The notes: a model not told the origin generated them from the sequence alone. 64,000 nucleotides of DNA from JANQMY01 sp965227095 (GCA_965227095.1 CBDDFL010000001.1:930001-994000), one strand, 5' to 3'; numbered from the stretch's first letter, positions 7,888 through 17,624 are shown. Numbers and translations are program-made.

Positions 7888-9846
7888 ATGATGACACGCC
7901 GTCTCTATGCAACTTTAGTGATCGTTTTAAGCGTTGTGATTTTTCTGGCGCTCAATGTCTTTTCCAACACAGCGTTTCGGCAGGGCCGCGTGGATCTGAC
8001 GGCCAATGGTTTGTTCACGCTGAGTGAGGGCACAGAGCAGACGCTCCAAGCCATCGAAGAACCGATAACGCTGCGCTTTTTTTATTCCGAAAAATTGGCC
8101 ACGAGCTTCCCGACCATCAGTGCCTATGGCAACCGGGTCCGCGACATGCTGGCGGAATTTAAGTCCGTCGCCGGCGACAAACTGAATCTGGAGATCATCG
8201 ATCCGGAACCGTTTTCACCGGATGAGGATTTGGCCACGTCCTATGGCATTCAATCCGTGCCCACACAATCCGGCGAGACATTGTTTTTCGGGTTAAGCGG
8301 CACCAACATGGCCAATGGGCGCGAGACCATTCCGTTCTTTTTCCGCGAGCGCGAACCCTATTTGGAGTACGACCTCACCGAAATGGTGCATAAGCTCACC
8401 ACATTGGTGAAGCCGAAGGTTGGCCTCATCTCCAGCCTGCCGCTGGCCTTAGGGCCCGGAGGCATGGCGGCGGCCCAGCAGGGGCGCGCCCAACCCTTTC
8501 TCATTTATCAATCGCTCCAGGAAAATTACGATCTGGTCGACCTTGAAGACGGTTTCGACCGGATTGACGATGATGTGCAGGTCTTGTTGATCGTCCATCC
8601 GGACACGCTGCCCGCCAAATCTCTTTACGCCATCGACCAATTCGTACTGCGCGGGGGCCGGGCCCTGGTATTTCTCGATCCGCATTCTGAGATAAACGGG
8701 CAACCTGGCCAATTCGGGCAGCCAAACCCAGAGGCCGTCACGTCCTCCAATCTTGATCCACTGTTGACATCCTGGGGCGTTGAAATGCCATCGGACAAGG
8801 TGGTCGCCGACGCTCAACGGGCCCAGCGGGTGATTTCTCCGGGGCCTCCGCGCCGGGAAGTGTTTTATGTGGTGTGGATGAGCTTGGTGGGCGAAGATCT
8901 GGCCACGGACGATATGGTCACGGCTGACATTTCAGAGCTGGGCATGGGCACCACGGGGTACCTTAAAGTCCTCGACGACAAAACCACTGAGGTCAAAGAG
9001 CTCATCAAAACAACATCGGATGCGATGCTGTTGGATGTGTCGCAAGTCCAGTTCACACCAAACCCGGAACGCCTGTTGACGCAGTATGAACCGGGCGGTG
9101 AGGCCTTCACCCTCGGGGTACGGATTTCCGGGTCCGCGAAGTCCGCCTACCCGGATGGCGCGCCGAAAGAAGCGGCTGAGCCGGCGGAGGAGGGCGAAGC
9201 CGCAAATGAGGCAGGTGCCGACACGCCGCCCTTACCCGACCACATCACGGAATCCACGGGCGGTATTAATGTGATCGTTATTTCGGACTCGGATTTCTTC
9301 GACGACAATTTCTGGGTTCAGAAACAGAATTTCTTCGGCCAGACGGTCGCCCAGCCGGTGGCCGACAATTCCAGTTTTGTGATCAATGCGGTGGACAATT
9401 TGATGGGCTCCGATGCGCTGATCAGCCTGCGCAGCCGGTCCGCATCTGATCGCCCCTTCACACGGGTGCAAGACCTGCGGCGCCGCGCCGAAGCGCAGTA
9501 TCTGCGGGAAGAAGAAGAACTGAATGCCAAAATCGCCTCGACCGAAGCGCGGTTGCGCGACCTGCAACGTCAGGCGCCGCAAACGGAAGGCTTGGAAGGG
9601 GTCTATAACCTGGCGGCTTTGTCGGAAGAACAACAGGCAGAGGTGGAAAAGTTTCGGCGCGAATTAGGCGAAAGCCGTGCAGCCCTTCGCGACGTGCAGC
9701 GGAACTTGCGCAAAGACATTGATGCACTGGGCACTCGTTTACGCCTTCTGAATATGGGCTTTGTGCCGCTAGCTGTTGCGCTGATTGCCATTGGCGTTTT
9801 CTATGCCCGCAACAAAAGACGTCACCAAGCGTCGGCTCGGCGATAG
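7888..9846 (+). CDS. GldG-family protein (ABC-associated, periplasmic domain)
   Basis: 652 residues. One N-terminal membrane helix (about 7-27), a large extracytoplasmic region resembling the GldG/DUF7088-like and ABC-type gliding-associated domain, a coiled-coil rich in Arg/Glu/Gln (about 530-620), and a C-terminal helix (LNMGFVPLAVALIAIGVFYA) followed by a basic tail. The acidic, alanine-rich linker near 425-450 is probably unstructured. Position third in the operon fits the usual Gld-like cassette. In non-gliding proteobacteria the function is unknown; an accessory role to the ABC exporter is inferred. Confidence 0.85.
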   Translation: MMTRRLYATLVIVLSVVIFLALNVFSNTAFRQGRVDLTANGLFTLSEGTEQTLQAIEEPITLRFFYSEKLATSFPTISAYGNRVRDMLAEFKSVAGDKLNLEIIDPEPFSPDEDLATSYGIQSVPTQSGETLFFGLSGTNMANGRETIPFFFREREPYLEYDLTEMVHKLTTLVKPKVGLISSLPLALGPGGMAAAQQGRAQPFLIYQSLQENYDLVDLEDGFDRIDDDVQVLLIVHPDTLPAKSLYAIDQFVLRGGRALVFLDPHSEINGQPGQFGQPNPEAVTSSNLDPLLTSWGVEMPSDKVVADAQRAQRVISPGPPRREVFYVVWMSLVGEDLATDDMVTADISELGMGTTGYLKVLDDKTTEVKELIKTTSDAMLLDVSQVQFTPNPERLLTQYEPGGEAFTLGVRISGSAKSAYPDGAPKEAAEPAEEGEAANEAGADTPPLPDHITESTGGINVIVISDSDFFDDNFWVQKQNFFGQTVAQPVADNSSFVINAVDNLMGSDALISLRSRSASDRPFTRVQDLRRRAEAQYLREEEELNAKIASTEARLRDLQRQAPQTEGLEGVYNLAALSEEQQAEVEKFRRELGESRAALRDVQRNLRKDIDALGTRLRLLNMGFVPLAVALIAIGVFYARNKRRHQASARR

Positions 9847-9855
9847 GGGGGCAGG

Positions 9856-11025
9856 ATGACCACGTCAAACAACGCGTCCTTTTTCGCAAGCCGCCAAGGG
9901 CGGCATCTGTCGATCCTGGGCGGTGTGGCGGTCGTGTTGGTCATCGCGGCCTTTTGGGCCGTATCCTCCAGCCGGGAGGCCGTGCAATCCGATTTTGAGC
10001 CATTCCCCTTTTTTCCGGATCTGGAAAAGCAAGCGGAAGACCTCGCGGAAGTCACCATCACCAGCCAGGAAGACGGCGTGGTGCGGCTTCTCCTCAGTGA
10101 CGACCGCACAAAATGGATCGCGCCGGATAAGAACAACTTCCCGGTTAAAACTGACGAGCTGCGTGGCTTGTTGGTCGATCTGTTGAACGCGGAAGCAGTG
10201 GAAGAAAAAACCGCCCGTGCGGATTGGCATGAATTGCTGGGCCTCGAAGACCCTATATCGGCGGGAGATGGTGTCCGCGTTCAGTTGAAGAACAGCAAGG
10301 GCGAGATGTTTGGCGATCTCATCATTGGTCACAATGTGGGTGCCGGTGCGGTCGGCGCCGATGGGGCGCGCTATGTGCGGCGTGGCGGAGAAGATCAGAC
10401 CTATGTGGCGCGCGGCGATCTGTCGGTAAAGCGCGAGCTCAACGATTGGGTCGTGCGGGATGTGATCGACCTGTTCCGCGAACGCGTCTCGAAGGTGTCC
10501 GTGCAGCCGCTTAACGGTCCCGCCTTTACGCTGACGCGCGCAACGCCTCAAGATGAAAACTTTGCACTTCCCAACGTTCCAGATGGGCGTGAAATCTTGA
10601 GTGAGACAACGCCGAACCAATTAGGATCGGCGCTGGCCAATGTAAAATTCGACGATGTGCGCCCGGCCGCCGATTTTGATTTTTCCAAGGCCGCGCAAAT
10701 CGCCTACGAAACCTTTGATGGGCTTAAGGTAACCCTTTCAGCGCTGCAGATCGCGGAAGACCACTGGATATCGGTGTCGGCGGATCTATTGCCGATCGAC
10801 ATCGTGCCGTCACCGGATGGCGAAACCACCGATGAACCTGACCCCGCGAGTGGCTTGAAATCGCGGCAAGACGTGGAAGCGGAAGCGGCTCAGATCGCCT
10901 CCTCGACAAAAGGGTGGGCCTTTCAGATTCCATCCTGGAAGGGTGACGCTTTTCAGCGCGACTTGGAAAGCATGCTGAAGCCGTTGCCGTCGGACACCGA
11001 TGGTGTTGTCGAAGACACGCCTTAA
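9856..11025 (+). CDS. DUF4340 domain-containing protein
   Basis: 389 residues with one N-terminal membrane helix (LSILGGVAVVLVIAAFWAV) and a long extracytoplasmic part with repeated beta-rich DUF4340-type units (for example DVTI-like strands, WIAPDKNNFPVKTDELRGLLVDLLNAE near residue 80, and a LGLEDP motif near 125). It closes the Gld-type operon 9 bp after the GldG-like gene, as it does in many proteobacteria. The function is unknown; a structural partner of the GldG-like protein is the simplest view. Confidence 0.85.
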   Translation: MTTSNNASFFASRQGRHLSILGGVAVVLVIAAFWAVSSSREAVQSDFEPFPFFPDLEKQAEDLAEVTITSQEDGVVRLLLSDDRTKWIAPDKNNFPVKTDELRGLLVDLLNAEAVEEKTARADWHELLGLEDPISAGDGVRVQLKNSKGEMFGDLIIGHNVGAGAVGADGARYVRRGGEDQTYVARGDLSVKRELNDWVVRDVIDLFRERVSKVSVQPLNGPAFTLTRATPQDENFALPNVPDGREILSETTPNQLGSALANVKFDDVRPAADFDFSKAAQIAYETFDGLKVTLSALQIAEDHWISVSADLLPIDIVPSPDGETTDEPDPASGLKSRQDVEAEAAQIASSTKGWAFQIPSWKGDAFQRDLESMLKPLPSDTDGVVEDTP

Positions 11026-11092
11026 ATACTGTCCCAGGTGCTCTATATGCCTTGTCGCGCCCCGAATTCTAATGATCTGCGCGTGAGATGAC

Positions 11093-11833
11093 ATGCTGAC
11101 CAGTTTCGGACCTAAGCTCAATGTGGTTGTGGTTGGTGCCACCGGCGGGATTGGCGCGGCTTTCGTGGATGCCTTGGATCAGGACCCGTCCGTCGAGCGC
11201 ATTTTTGCGTTTTCCCGGTCGGGACAGTCTCAGGCAAGCCATAAAATCGTGCGCGGTGTCATCGATTATGACAACGAAGACACCATCTTGGCCGCCGCGC
11301 AACGGGTGGCCACCTGGGGCTTCTGCCACCTTGTGATCGTGGCCACCGGATATCTTCATGATGGCGATGGGGTCGGGCCGGAAAAATCATTCCGTTCTCT
11401 GACCAATGACGGTCTGTTGGATAATTTTCAAATCAATACGATCGGCCCCGCCTTGGTGGCGCGTCACTTCATGCCATTGCTGGTACGGGATTCGAAGGCG
11501 GTGTTTGCAGCGCTCAGCGCCCGCGTGGGCAGCATCTCAGATAATCAATTAGGTGGCTGGTATGGTTATCGCAGTTCCAAGGCGGCGCTGAACATGATCA
11601 TTAAAACCTTGGCGATTGAATTGGGGCGTAATCGACCTCAAACCATTTGTGTGGGCTTGCATCCCGGTACGGTGGATACGGCGCTGTCAAAACCGTTTCA
11701 GTCTGGGGTCAACCCAGACCGATTATTTACACCGCAACAATCCGCGGACAAGTTGCTGGCCGTTGTGGACCAGCTCGCCCCGCAGCATACAGGCCATACC
11801 TTCGCGTGGGACGGAACGCCAATCCCGTTTTAG
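11093..11833 (+). CDS. short-chain dehydrogenase/reductase (C-factor-like SDR)
   Basis: 246 residues with the SDR Rossmann fold: GATGGIGAAF near residue 16 binds the nucleotide and YGYRSSKAAL near 161 holds the catalytic Tyr-x-x-x-Lys pair, preceded by the LSARVGS serine. The C-terminus (GHTFAWDGTPIPF) is typical of the cell-cell-signalling C-factor group of SDRs. The substrate is unknown. The stop codon overlaps the end of the aldo/keto reductase gene by 4 bp (convergent). Confidence 0.88.
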   Translation: MLTSFGPKLNVVVVGATGGIGAAFVDALDQDPSVERIFAFSRSGQSQASHKIVRGVIDYDNEDTILAAAQRVATWGFCHLVIVATGYLHDGDGVGPEKSFRSLTNDGLLDNFQINTIGPALVARHFMPLLVRDSKAVFAALSARVGSISDNQLGGWYGYRSSKAALNMIIKTLAIELGRNRPQTICVGLHPGTVDTALSKPFQSGVNPDRLFTPQQSADKLLAVVDQLAPQHTGHTFAWDGTPIPF

Positions 11834-12852
11834 TCGCTATCGATGTCCATTTCATCCAGCGGCATGCGCGGGATTTGAAAATTGAGACGCAAGCCATCGA
11901 TCTTTTCTTTTACCGCGGGATCAATGGGGCCGGCGTCAACCGCATCGACGATTTCTTTGAGTTCCTGACGGTTCTTCACGCCTAAGATCAGGGTGTCGAC
12001 CCCTTCCATGGCCAAGGCATATTGGTGTGCAAGAATGGCCGGGTTCTCACCCAACTGCGCGCAAAGAGCACGGTAGGGGGCAGCCTTGATGTAATCCATC
12101 CGTTCTGAATTGCCTTCGGGTAAATCCCGATCGATTTCCTGTGTCAGGGCGCCGGCTTGGACGGCGCGAATACCCATAACACCGACATCGTTGTTTTTCG
12201 CGGTGCGGATAATGTTGCGCGGTTCCGCCGGTTCTTCGTAATTGCGCATGCCGCCGGCACTGTCCATCAAATTGGTTACGGCTTGCACGACAGCAGGTGC
12301 TTTTTCCAACCGCAGGGCATCCATAATACATCGCGGCAGGCCCGTGCCTGTGATGCCCCAATTCCCAATGCGCCCTTGAGATTTCAGCGTCTCCATCGCC
12401 GGGATAACCTCGTTGACATAGATCGACCAACGGGTGGCGAAACGATCCTGATGTTCCGCGTTGTGCATATAGGTGTAGTTGTCGGGACAAATGTTGGTGT
12501 GCAGAAAAAAGATGTCGACGTAGTCCAGTTTCGTTGCATCGAAACTTCGCGTCAGGGCGAGTTCCAGCTTCTCCATCACTTTGTCCGCCGGAGGTGTCCC
12601 TAAATAACATTTTGTGGTGATCCGAATGCCGTCTGGCAGGGTGCCGCCAAACGTCTCCCCAACCACGCGTTCTGCTTCACCGCGTCCATACAGGGGTGCC
12701 ATATCGATCAGCGTAATGCCTGCGTCAATGGCGGCTTTGAGGGTCGCGATCGCCTCGTCGCGCGTTGTGTCACCCCAAATCTGACCAAGGCCGCCACCAC
12801 CAATGGTCAGAGCACTGACGGGCCACAAATTTCCAAGTTGTCGTGTTTCCAT
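11830..12852 (-). CDS. aldo/keto reductase
   Basis: 340 residues from ATG 12852, which gives the family N-terminus METRQLGNLWPVSALTIGGGGLG. The AKR barrel is clear: ID(M)APLYGRGEAERVVGE near residue 50 carries the catalytic Asp and Tyr, the Lys lies in ITTKCYLG near 78, and the catalytic His position falls in DIFFLHTN near 118. The C-terminal LILGVKNRQEL region corresponds to the NADP-binding end. It reduces aldehydes or ketones with NADPH; the substrate is unknown. A frame extending upstream to 12930 lacks support. Confidence 0.9.
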   Translation of the reverse strand: METRQLGNLWPVSALTIGGGGLGQIWGDTTRDEAIATLKAAIDAGITLIDMAPLYGRGEAERVVGETFGGTLPDGIRITTKCYLGTPPADKVMEKLELALTRSFDATKLDYVDIFFLHTNICPDNYTYMHNAEHQDRFATRWSIYVNEVIPAMETLKSQGRIGNWGITGTGLPRCIMDALRLEKAPAVVQAVTNLMDSAGGMRNYEEPAEPRNIIRTAKNNDVGVMGIRAVQAGALTQEIDRDLPEGNSERMDYIKAAPYRALCAQLGENPAILAHQYALAMEGVDTLILGVKNRQELKEIVDAVDAGPIDPAVKEKIDGLRLNFQIPRMPLDEMDIDSD

Positions 12853-12863
12853 GGAGAAGTCTT

Positions 12864-13751
12864 TCAGATTTTCGGTATGTCTATGCCATGTTGGCGGCAC
12901 GCGGCGATAACCGTGTTTCTCAAGAGGCAAGCAATGGTCATCGGGCCTACACCGCCGGGAACAGGCGTAATCGCGCTTGCATGCGGAAGGGCCGCGTCGA
13001 AATCCACATCACCGATGAGTTTGTCTTTGCCATTTTCCCCCGGTTGCCGGTTGATGCCTACATCGATCACGATGGCCCCGTCCTTAACCCAATCCCCCTG
13101 GACATATTTAGCGCGCCCGACGGCAGCGACAAGGATGTCGGCCTCCCGGCATAGCTGTTCCATGTTCTGTGTGCGGGAATGGGCAATGGTGACCGTGCAA
13201 TTCTCGTTGAGCAGCAACTGGGCGACCGGCTTGCCCACCAATATGCTGCGGCCAATGACCAAGGCGTTCTTGCCCGACAGGTCCGGCAAAACATCTTTGA
13301 TCAACAGCACACATCCTTGGGGGGTGCACGGCACCAGCCCGGCCAACCCTTGTGCCAAACGGCCCGCACTGATGGGGTGCAAGCCGTCCACGTCTTTCTC
13401 GGGATCAATCGTGCTGATGATTGTGGTGCTGTCGATATGATTTGGGAGGGGCATTTGCACCAGAATGCCGTGAATGGACGGATCGGCGTTCAGCTCCTCC
13501 ACCAGGCGGATCAGGTCTTCTTGGCTGGTATCGGCCGGCAAGCGATGTTCCACCGAGTGCATCCCGGTCTTTGATGTGGCCTTGCCCTTGCTGCGCACAT
13601 AAACGTCACTGGCCGGGTCATCGCCCACCAACACAACCGCAAGCCCAGGTGTTAGCGCGTGTTCCGCTTTGAGGTGCTCGACGGCGTCCGCCAGCCGGGC
13701 GCGTAACCCTTTTGCGTACTCTTTGCCGGAAATGATGGTGGTCTCGGTCAT
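12864..13751 (-). CDS. folD: methylenetetrahydrofolate dehydrogenase / cyclohydrolase FolD
   Basis: 295 residues, the usual FolD length. It interconverts methylene-, methenyl- and formyl-tetrahydrofolate in the cytoplasm. Visible signatures: YVRSKGKAT near residue 52 (the Tyr and Lys of the active site), GILVQMPLPNH near 94, PEKDVDGLHP near 117, the NADP loop VIGRSILVGKP near 166, and PGGVGPMT near the C-terminus. It is followed 11 bp downstream by the aldo/keto reductase on the same strand, so the two may be co-transcribed. Confidence 0.97.
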   Translation of the reverse strand: MTETTIISGKEYAKGLRARLADAVEHLKAEHALTPGLAVVLVGDDPASDVYVRSKGKATSKTGMHSVEHRLPADTSQEDLIRLVEELNADPSIHGILVQMPLPNHIDSTTIISTIDPEKDVDGLHPISAGRLAQGLAGLVPCTPQGCVLLIKDVLPDLSGKNALVIGRSILVGKPVAQLLLNENCTVTIAHSRTQNMEQLCREADILVAAVGRAKYVQGDWVKDGAIVIDVGINRQPGENGKDKLIGDVDFDAALPHASAITPVPGGVGPMTIACLLRNTVIAACRQHGIDIPKI

Positions 13752-13853
13752 GGCAGGTCTCCATCCAGGTGGATCGCCGCCGCACTATATCGCCCGCCTT
13801 GCGCGAAATCAGGCAAGAATGTTGCGGTTTTTTGCCCCGTCCGGCGGACCAAC

Positions 13854-14132
13854 CTAAAGGAAATTGTTGATGATGATGATCTGAAGAAAAAGGATTCCGA
13901 AAAATACGATGAGCGGCGAGAGATCAAGGCCGCCCAGATCCGGCAGAAATTGGCGGATCGGCCGAAAGACCGGCTCAGTCATGGCGTAAAACATCCGCAC
14001 GATAGACGCGGCCAGCTGGTTCCGCAGATTAATGACTTCAAAATTGACCAGCCAACTTAGCACCACAGCGATGATGACGATCCACTTGTAAAAATCCAAA
14101 ACATAGTAGGCGAACTGGGCAAGCGAGGTCAT
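13854..14132 (-). CDS. YggT family membrane protein
   Basis: About 92 residues with two hydrophobic segments (YKWIVIIAVVLSWL and LIVFFGILFLQIIIINNFL) and the typical YggT middle (YAMTEPVFRPIRQFLPDLGGLDLSPL). ATG 14132 gives the normal family N-terminus; a GTG at 14198 would add 22 residues. YggT proteins sit in the inner membrane, often near cell division or pyrroline-5-carboxylate genes, and have been linked to osmotic or cation stress and membrane biogenesis. It ends about 100 bp upstream of folD on the same strand. Confidence 0.9.
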   Translation of the reverse strand: MTSLAQFAYYVLDFYKWIVIIAVVLSWLVNFEVINLRNQLAASIVRMFYAMTEPVFRPIRQFLPDLGGLDLSPLIVFFGILFLQIIIINNFL

Positions 14133-14281
14133 AGAGGAGCGATCTTGTTCTGTTGGCGATTCTGCAAGCACCAGGTTTAGCGGGTCACTGATCGCCACGC
14201 AAGGAAAAGACAGTGGCCTGGCCGTTTTTGTAAGTGCCTCATAAGTCTGGAAGAATCTGGTTTACCGGAATGGTAGTGCTG

Positions 14282-14968
14282 TTACACCGGCCCCTCAATG
14301 AATCTGTGCTGAAACCACAAAAGGGATGGATAGGCCGCGATCCAGGCCCAGAAAAATCGATTAAGGCCGAACAGGTAGAAGTTCGCTAGATGGAACAGGG
14401 CGGCCATCGACAGCCCCACAATCAGCGTCGGCATGGTGAGCAAGAAGAGGGGGAAGACAAGTTCGACAATAATCACGGTCCACCCCATGGCCCAAAGAAG
14501 CTGTGGACGCTCTGCCCATTCTCGCGTGGTCTCACTCACCGGATAGGCGGAAAACAGAAACACGTCCCGCAAGGCCGATCCGTCCCGCCATTCCACATTG
14601 ACGATTTTGACGGCGCCCGACAGCACATAAGACAGGGTCAGCTGCACCGCCAAATAGCCAAAGGCTAATTCCTGCAGATAGGGCGTCGGCGCCAAGTGGG
14701 CAAGGCACAGGCAGATGAGGATCAGCAAGGTCATGCGGTCGCTGCCGCCATTATAGGGCCCATCAAACCGCACCAGATGGGCGATACCAAGGCCAACCAA
14801 GGCAAGAGCTGAAAGAAGGGGTGTAATGCCAAGCATCAACAGTACACTGACGGCACCGGATAGGGCGTAGAGGCGCGCCCGCAACACCTTCGAGTTCTCT
14901 ATGCTTTGCAGCAAAATTGCAAAGCCCAGCAGAAACTCTGTCGCACGTAGCGCTATATCCATTGTCAT
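14282..14968 (-). CDS. HTTM-type integral membrane protein
   Basis: 228 residues and about six or seven hydrophobic helices. The LSGAVKIVNVEWRDGSALRD segment near residue 115, followed by helices with WAMGWTVIIVELVFPL, resembles the HTTM domain of vitamin-K-dependent carboxylase-like bacterial proteins. The start overlaps the upstream gene stop by 4 bp (ATGA), so the pair is translationally coupled. I cannot name a substrate; the carboxylase half found in larger HTTM proteins is absent. Confidence 0.65.
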   Translation of the reverse strand: MTMDIALRATEFLLGFAILLQSIENSKVLRARLYALSGAVSVLLMLGITPLLSALALVGLGIAHLVRFDGPYNGGSDRMTLLILICLCLAHLAPTPYLQELAFGYLAVQLTLSYVLSGAVKIVNVEWRDGSALRDVFLFSAYPVSETTREWAERPQLLWAMGWTVIIVELVFPLFLLTMPTLIVGLSMAALFHLANFYLFGLNRFFWAWIAAYPSLLWFQHRFIEGPV

Positions 14969-15411
14969 GCTGCGCCTGCCTTGCGTTCAACAGGCAATAC
15001 TTCCGACCGGTGGACTTCCTGCTGAACAATGCGGTCCTGTTCGCGATAAACAAGCACTAGGCGGAACTGAAAGTGGCTGTCCGTCAAACGGGACGTTCCG
15101 GTGGCGCCCAAGTCGTCTCGCAACCGCCTCACAATGTAGTCGTAGTGACGGCGAGACCCATCTTGCAGATAACGTTCCGCGCAGGAGGTAAGAAACAAGC
15201 TGTCGTTCCAGTGACTGTTGGCGACCAGGCGTTCAAGGGTTTCCAAAAAACCGATTTTGTTGGGAATGGGCCGAAACGCCTGCCAGTTCTCTGCCTCACC
15301 CTCCGCGCCATGGATGAATGCGTATTCAATGCGAGGCGATGGCGCGACCAAGGCGAAAAACCGCCAGGACGGCATCAAAACGGGCAGGAGGAGGGAAAAC
15401 GCACGAATCAT
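14965..15411 (-). CDS. hypothetical protein paired with the HTTM gene
   Basis: 148 residues. A short N-terminal hydrophobic segment (FSLLLPVLMPSWRFFALVA) suggests a membrane anchor or export signal; the rest is soluble and charged (FLETLERLVANSH, DSLFLTSCAERYL, HFQFRLVLVYREQD). Small companion proteins with this layout commonly precede HTTM genes. Coupled by a 4-bp overlap to the HTTM gene. Function unknown. Confidence 0.65.
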   Translation of the reverse strand: MIRAFSLLLPVLMPSWRFFALVAPSPRIEYAFIHGAEGEAENWQAFRPIPNKIGFLETLERLVANSHWNDSLFLTSCAERYLQDGSRRHYDYIVRRLRDDLGATGTSRLTDSHFQFRLVLVYREQDRIVQQEVHRSEVLPVERKAGAA

Positions 15412-15533
15412 GCGGACAGCATGGTTAGAATAGATTAACCATGACCTAAGCGGAGACTTGTTGTTAAGCTGTCCATTGTTGGTCGGAGGGGCACCGGCGA
15501 AAATGCCTAAACGGTCCGCAAGTGGGGGAAATG

Positions 15534-16595
15534 ATGCGCGACGACGCTCGGCTTAAACTGATCCAAGAAATTGAAGCGAAACGCGGCTCGCAGGTGGTGG
15601 TTTATGTGACCTCCTACCGGCCTGGCCAATATGGCGCGGGGTCGGTTGAATCGTCGGACGTACGGATCATCGAAAAGCACCTGCAAGCTTTAGGCTTGGA
15701 TAAGTCCGGCGATCTTGATTTGTTCATTTGCACGCCCGGCGGGCTTGCCATCGTGCCTTGGGCATTGGTGACGCTTATCCGGGAATATTTAGGCAAACGC
15801 CGCTTTGCCACACTGGTTCCGGCGAAAGCGATGAGCGCGGGAACAAAAATTTGTCTGGGGGCAGACGAAATTATCATGGGGCCGGGCGGGTCCCTGGGGC
15901 CGATCGATACTCAATATGGCTATATGAGTGTGGAAGACATCGAGGCCTATCTGGCGGTGGCGCGGCGATGGTCTGTTTTGTCTTGGCTGGTGGGCAACAA
16001 GACTTTCGCGCAGCTAACCGAATGGATGCCGCCGACCTTGATCGGTCGCTTGCACCGGGCGCGGTCAGAGGGGGAACGTGTGGCCATGCGCCTTCTCGGG
16101 TCGCGGCGCCGGCCCCTGTCGCGCAGTACCAATCGGCGCATTAGCAAGTATTTATTGAACCAAGTCGGTCTTCATGGACAAAGCATCCGACGGAAGGAAG
16201 CGCGATCCATCGGCATGTCATTTGTTCGCGATGCGGAAAATGCTGGGATTTCCGGCCACATGGCGCAGCTGTTTAATGCGTATGAAGAGCTTATGGCGCT
16301 GGATCGCCCTTTTGCACGGCCCCGGTTGCCCGACCCGGTCATGGAATCAAATCCCGACCTTGTCGATTTTGATGTGACCGGCGAACACACAATGGACATT
16401 CCCGCCGCCGTCGTGGAAAGCACAGCCCGTCTTGATATCGGCTATTATGCGTACGATCACCGCTTCTGGAGCGACAAGCCGGACAGGCCAGATCTACCTG
16501 TTGGTGCACCCGCAGAGGCGCCGGCCGATGCGGAAGAAGGGCAAAACCTTTCCGGGCCACAGCTAAGTGTCCACTGGCGCCGGGATGATGACTAG
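15534..16595 (+). CDS. serine dehydrogenase proteinase-family (SDH/ClpP-fold) protein
   Basis: About 353 residues. The N-terminal 200 residues match the ClpP-like SDH_sah family (serine protease fold): SSDVRIIEKHLQAL, LDLFICTPGGLA (oxyanion region) and VPAKAMSAGTKICLGADEIIMGPGGSLGPID, where Ser in AMSAG is the likely nucleophile. The C-terminal part is basic then acidic and less conserved. No signal peptide, so it should act in the cytoplasm or at the membrane face. GTG/ATG codons at 15522-15534 are clustered; ATG 15534 is best spaced from GGGGGA. It converges on the LysR gene with a 4-bp overlap. Confidence 0.8.
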   Translation: MRDDARLKLIQEIEAKRGSQVVVYVTSYRPGQYGAGSVESSDVRIIEKHLQALGLDKSGDLDLFICTPGGLAIVPWALVTLIREYLGKRRFATLVPAKAMSAGTKICLGADEIIMGPGGSLGPIDTQYGYMSVEDIEAYLAVARRWSVLSWLVGNKTFAQLTEWMPPTLIGRLHRARSEGERVAMRLLGSRRRPLSRSTNRRISKYLLNQVGLHGQSIRRKEARSIGMSFVRDAENAGISGHMAQLFNAYEELMALDRPFARPRLPDPVMESNPDLVDFDVTGEHTMDIPAAVVESTARLDIGYYAYDHRFWSDKPDRPDLPVGAPAEAPADAEEGQNLSGPQLSVHWRRDDD

Positions 16596-17476
16596 TCGCT
16601 AAACACAAATGCCAAATGGTCGATCAAACCCCGGACGCGCGCGGTCAGATGCCGGTTCGGCGGATAGACCGCATACAGACCAAATCGTGTGGCCTCAAAA
16701 TCAGCAAACAAGATTTGAAGATCGCCGCGGTTGAGAAATGGCTTGATGGCATAGTATGGGCAGATGGTGATGCCCAGGCCGGCCGCCGCCATTTCGGCAG
16801 TTGCGCGCGGGGCGTCGGCTTGAAAGCGGCCCGCGATGGGCACCCGCAACTCTTCCCCGTCTATCGCGAAATGCCAGTGAAACGGATCTTGAAGCGCTTG
16901 GTTTAAAAGACAGTTGTGCGTGGCGAGTGCTGTGGGGTGATGGGGTGTCCCGTGTTTTTCGAGATAGTGGGGCGATGCCACAACGCAGACCCGCATCCAC
17001 TGAAGACGCCGTGCAATCAAACTGGAATCGCGCAGCTGTCCAATGCGGATCGCAATGTCGAAGCCGTCTTCAATGAGGGAGGCGTGCCGGTCATTCAACT
17101 GCAAATCAATGGAGACCTTCGGGTTCTGATCAAGGAACGGCGCCAGCGCTTCAATTAGGTTGATGCTGCCAAACCCCGTGGGCGCGGTCATACGAATGGG
17201 GCCTGCCAGCTCCGATTGGCGTTCTTGCACCACGGCCTCCAACTCATCGAACTGGTCGAGCAGCGGACGGCACCGTTCGAGATAGGCGCGCCCCACATCG
17301 GTGAGGGCAACGCTTCTGGTGGTGCGGTTAAAAAGCTGGGCGCCCAGGCGCTGTTCCAACTGCCCCACATATTTGCTGGCCAGCTTGGTCGTCATGTTCA
17401 ATCGCCGGGCAGCTGCCGTGAAAGACCCTTCGCGCGCCACCGCGGCGAAGGTGCGCATGCCCTCAATCGTATCCAT
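16592..17476 (-). CDS. LysR-family transcriptional regulator
   Basis: 294 residues, standard LysR length. HTH at about 16-45 (GSFTAAARRLNMTTKLASKYVGQLEQRLGAQLF is split by the recognition helix), followed by the LysR effector domain (FGSINLIEAL, GFDIAIRIGQLRDSSLIARRL, LGITICPYY). It lies divergent from the glutathione S-transferase gene, and a 9-bp perfect dyad sits between them, which suggests it controls that gene and itself. Confidence 0.93.
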   Translation of the reverse strand: MDTIEGMRTFAAVAREGSFTAAARRLNMTTKLASKYVGQLEQRLGAQLFNRTTRSVALTDVGRAYLERCRPLLDQFDELEAVVQERQSELAGPIRMTAPTGFGSINLIEALAPFLDQNPKVSIDLQLNDRHASLIEDGFDIAIRIGQLRDSSLIARRLQWMRVCVVASPHYLEKHGTPHHPTALATHNCLLNQALQDPFHWHFAIDGEELRVPIAGRFQADAPRATAEMAAAGLGITICPYYAIKPFLNRGDLQILFADFEATRFGLYAVYPPNRHLTARVRGLIDHLAFVFSD

Positions 17477-17498
17477 GTTTCTGACCCTATTGTCTATG

Positions 17499-17523
17499 TT
17501 TTGTAGATAATCATTCTACAAAA
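17499..17523. promoter_or_regulatory. candidate LysR operator between lysR and gst
   Basis: TTTTGTAGA (17499-17507) and TCTACAAAA (17515-17523) form a perfect 9-bp inverted repeat with a 7-bp spacer. LysR proteins bind T-N11-A type dyads in such divergent regions; this dyad contains T-N11-A spacings. It is 22 bp from the lysR start and about 100 bp upstream of gst. Confidence 0.6.
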
Positions 17524-17624
17524 TCGGTCATTATCGTCAATTCGGGAAATTGCTATCTGTTGCGCGTGAGCGGGCACAGAAAGGCCCGGCTCTAAGCAGA
17601 CCCCGATTTGAAAGGACCGACCCC

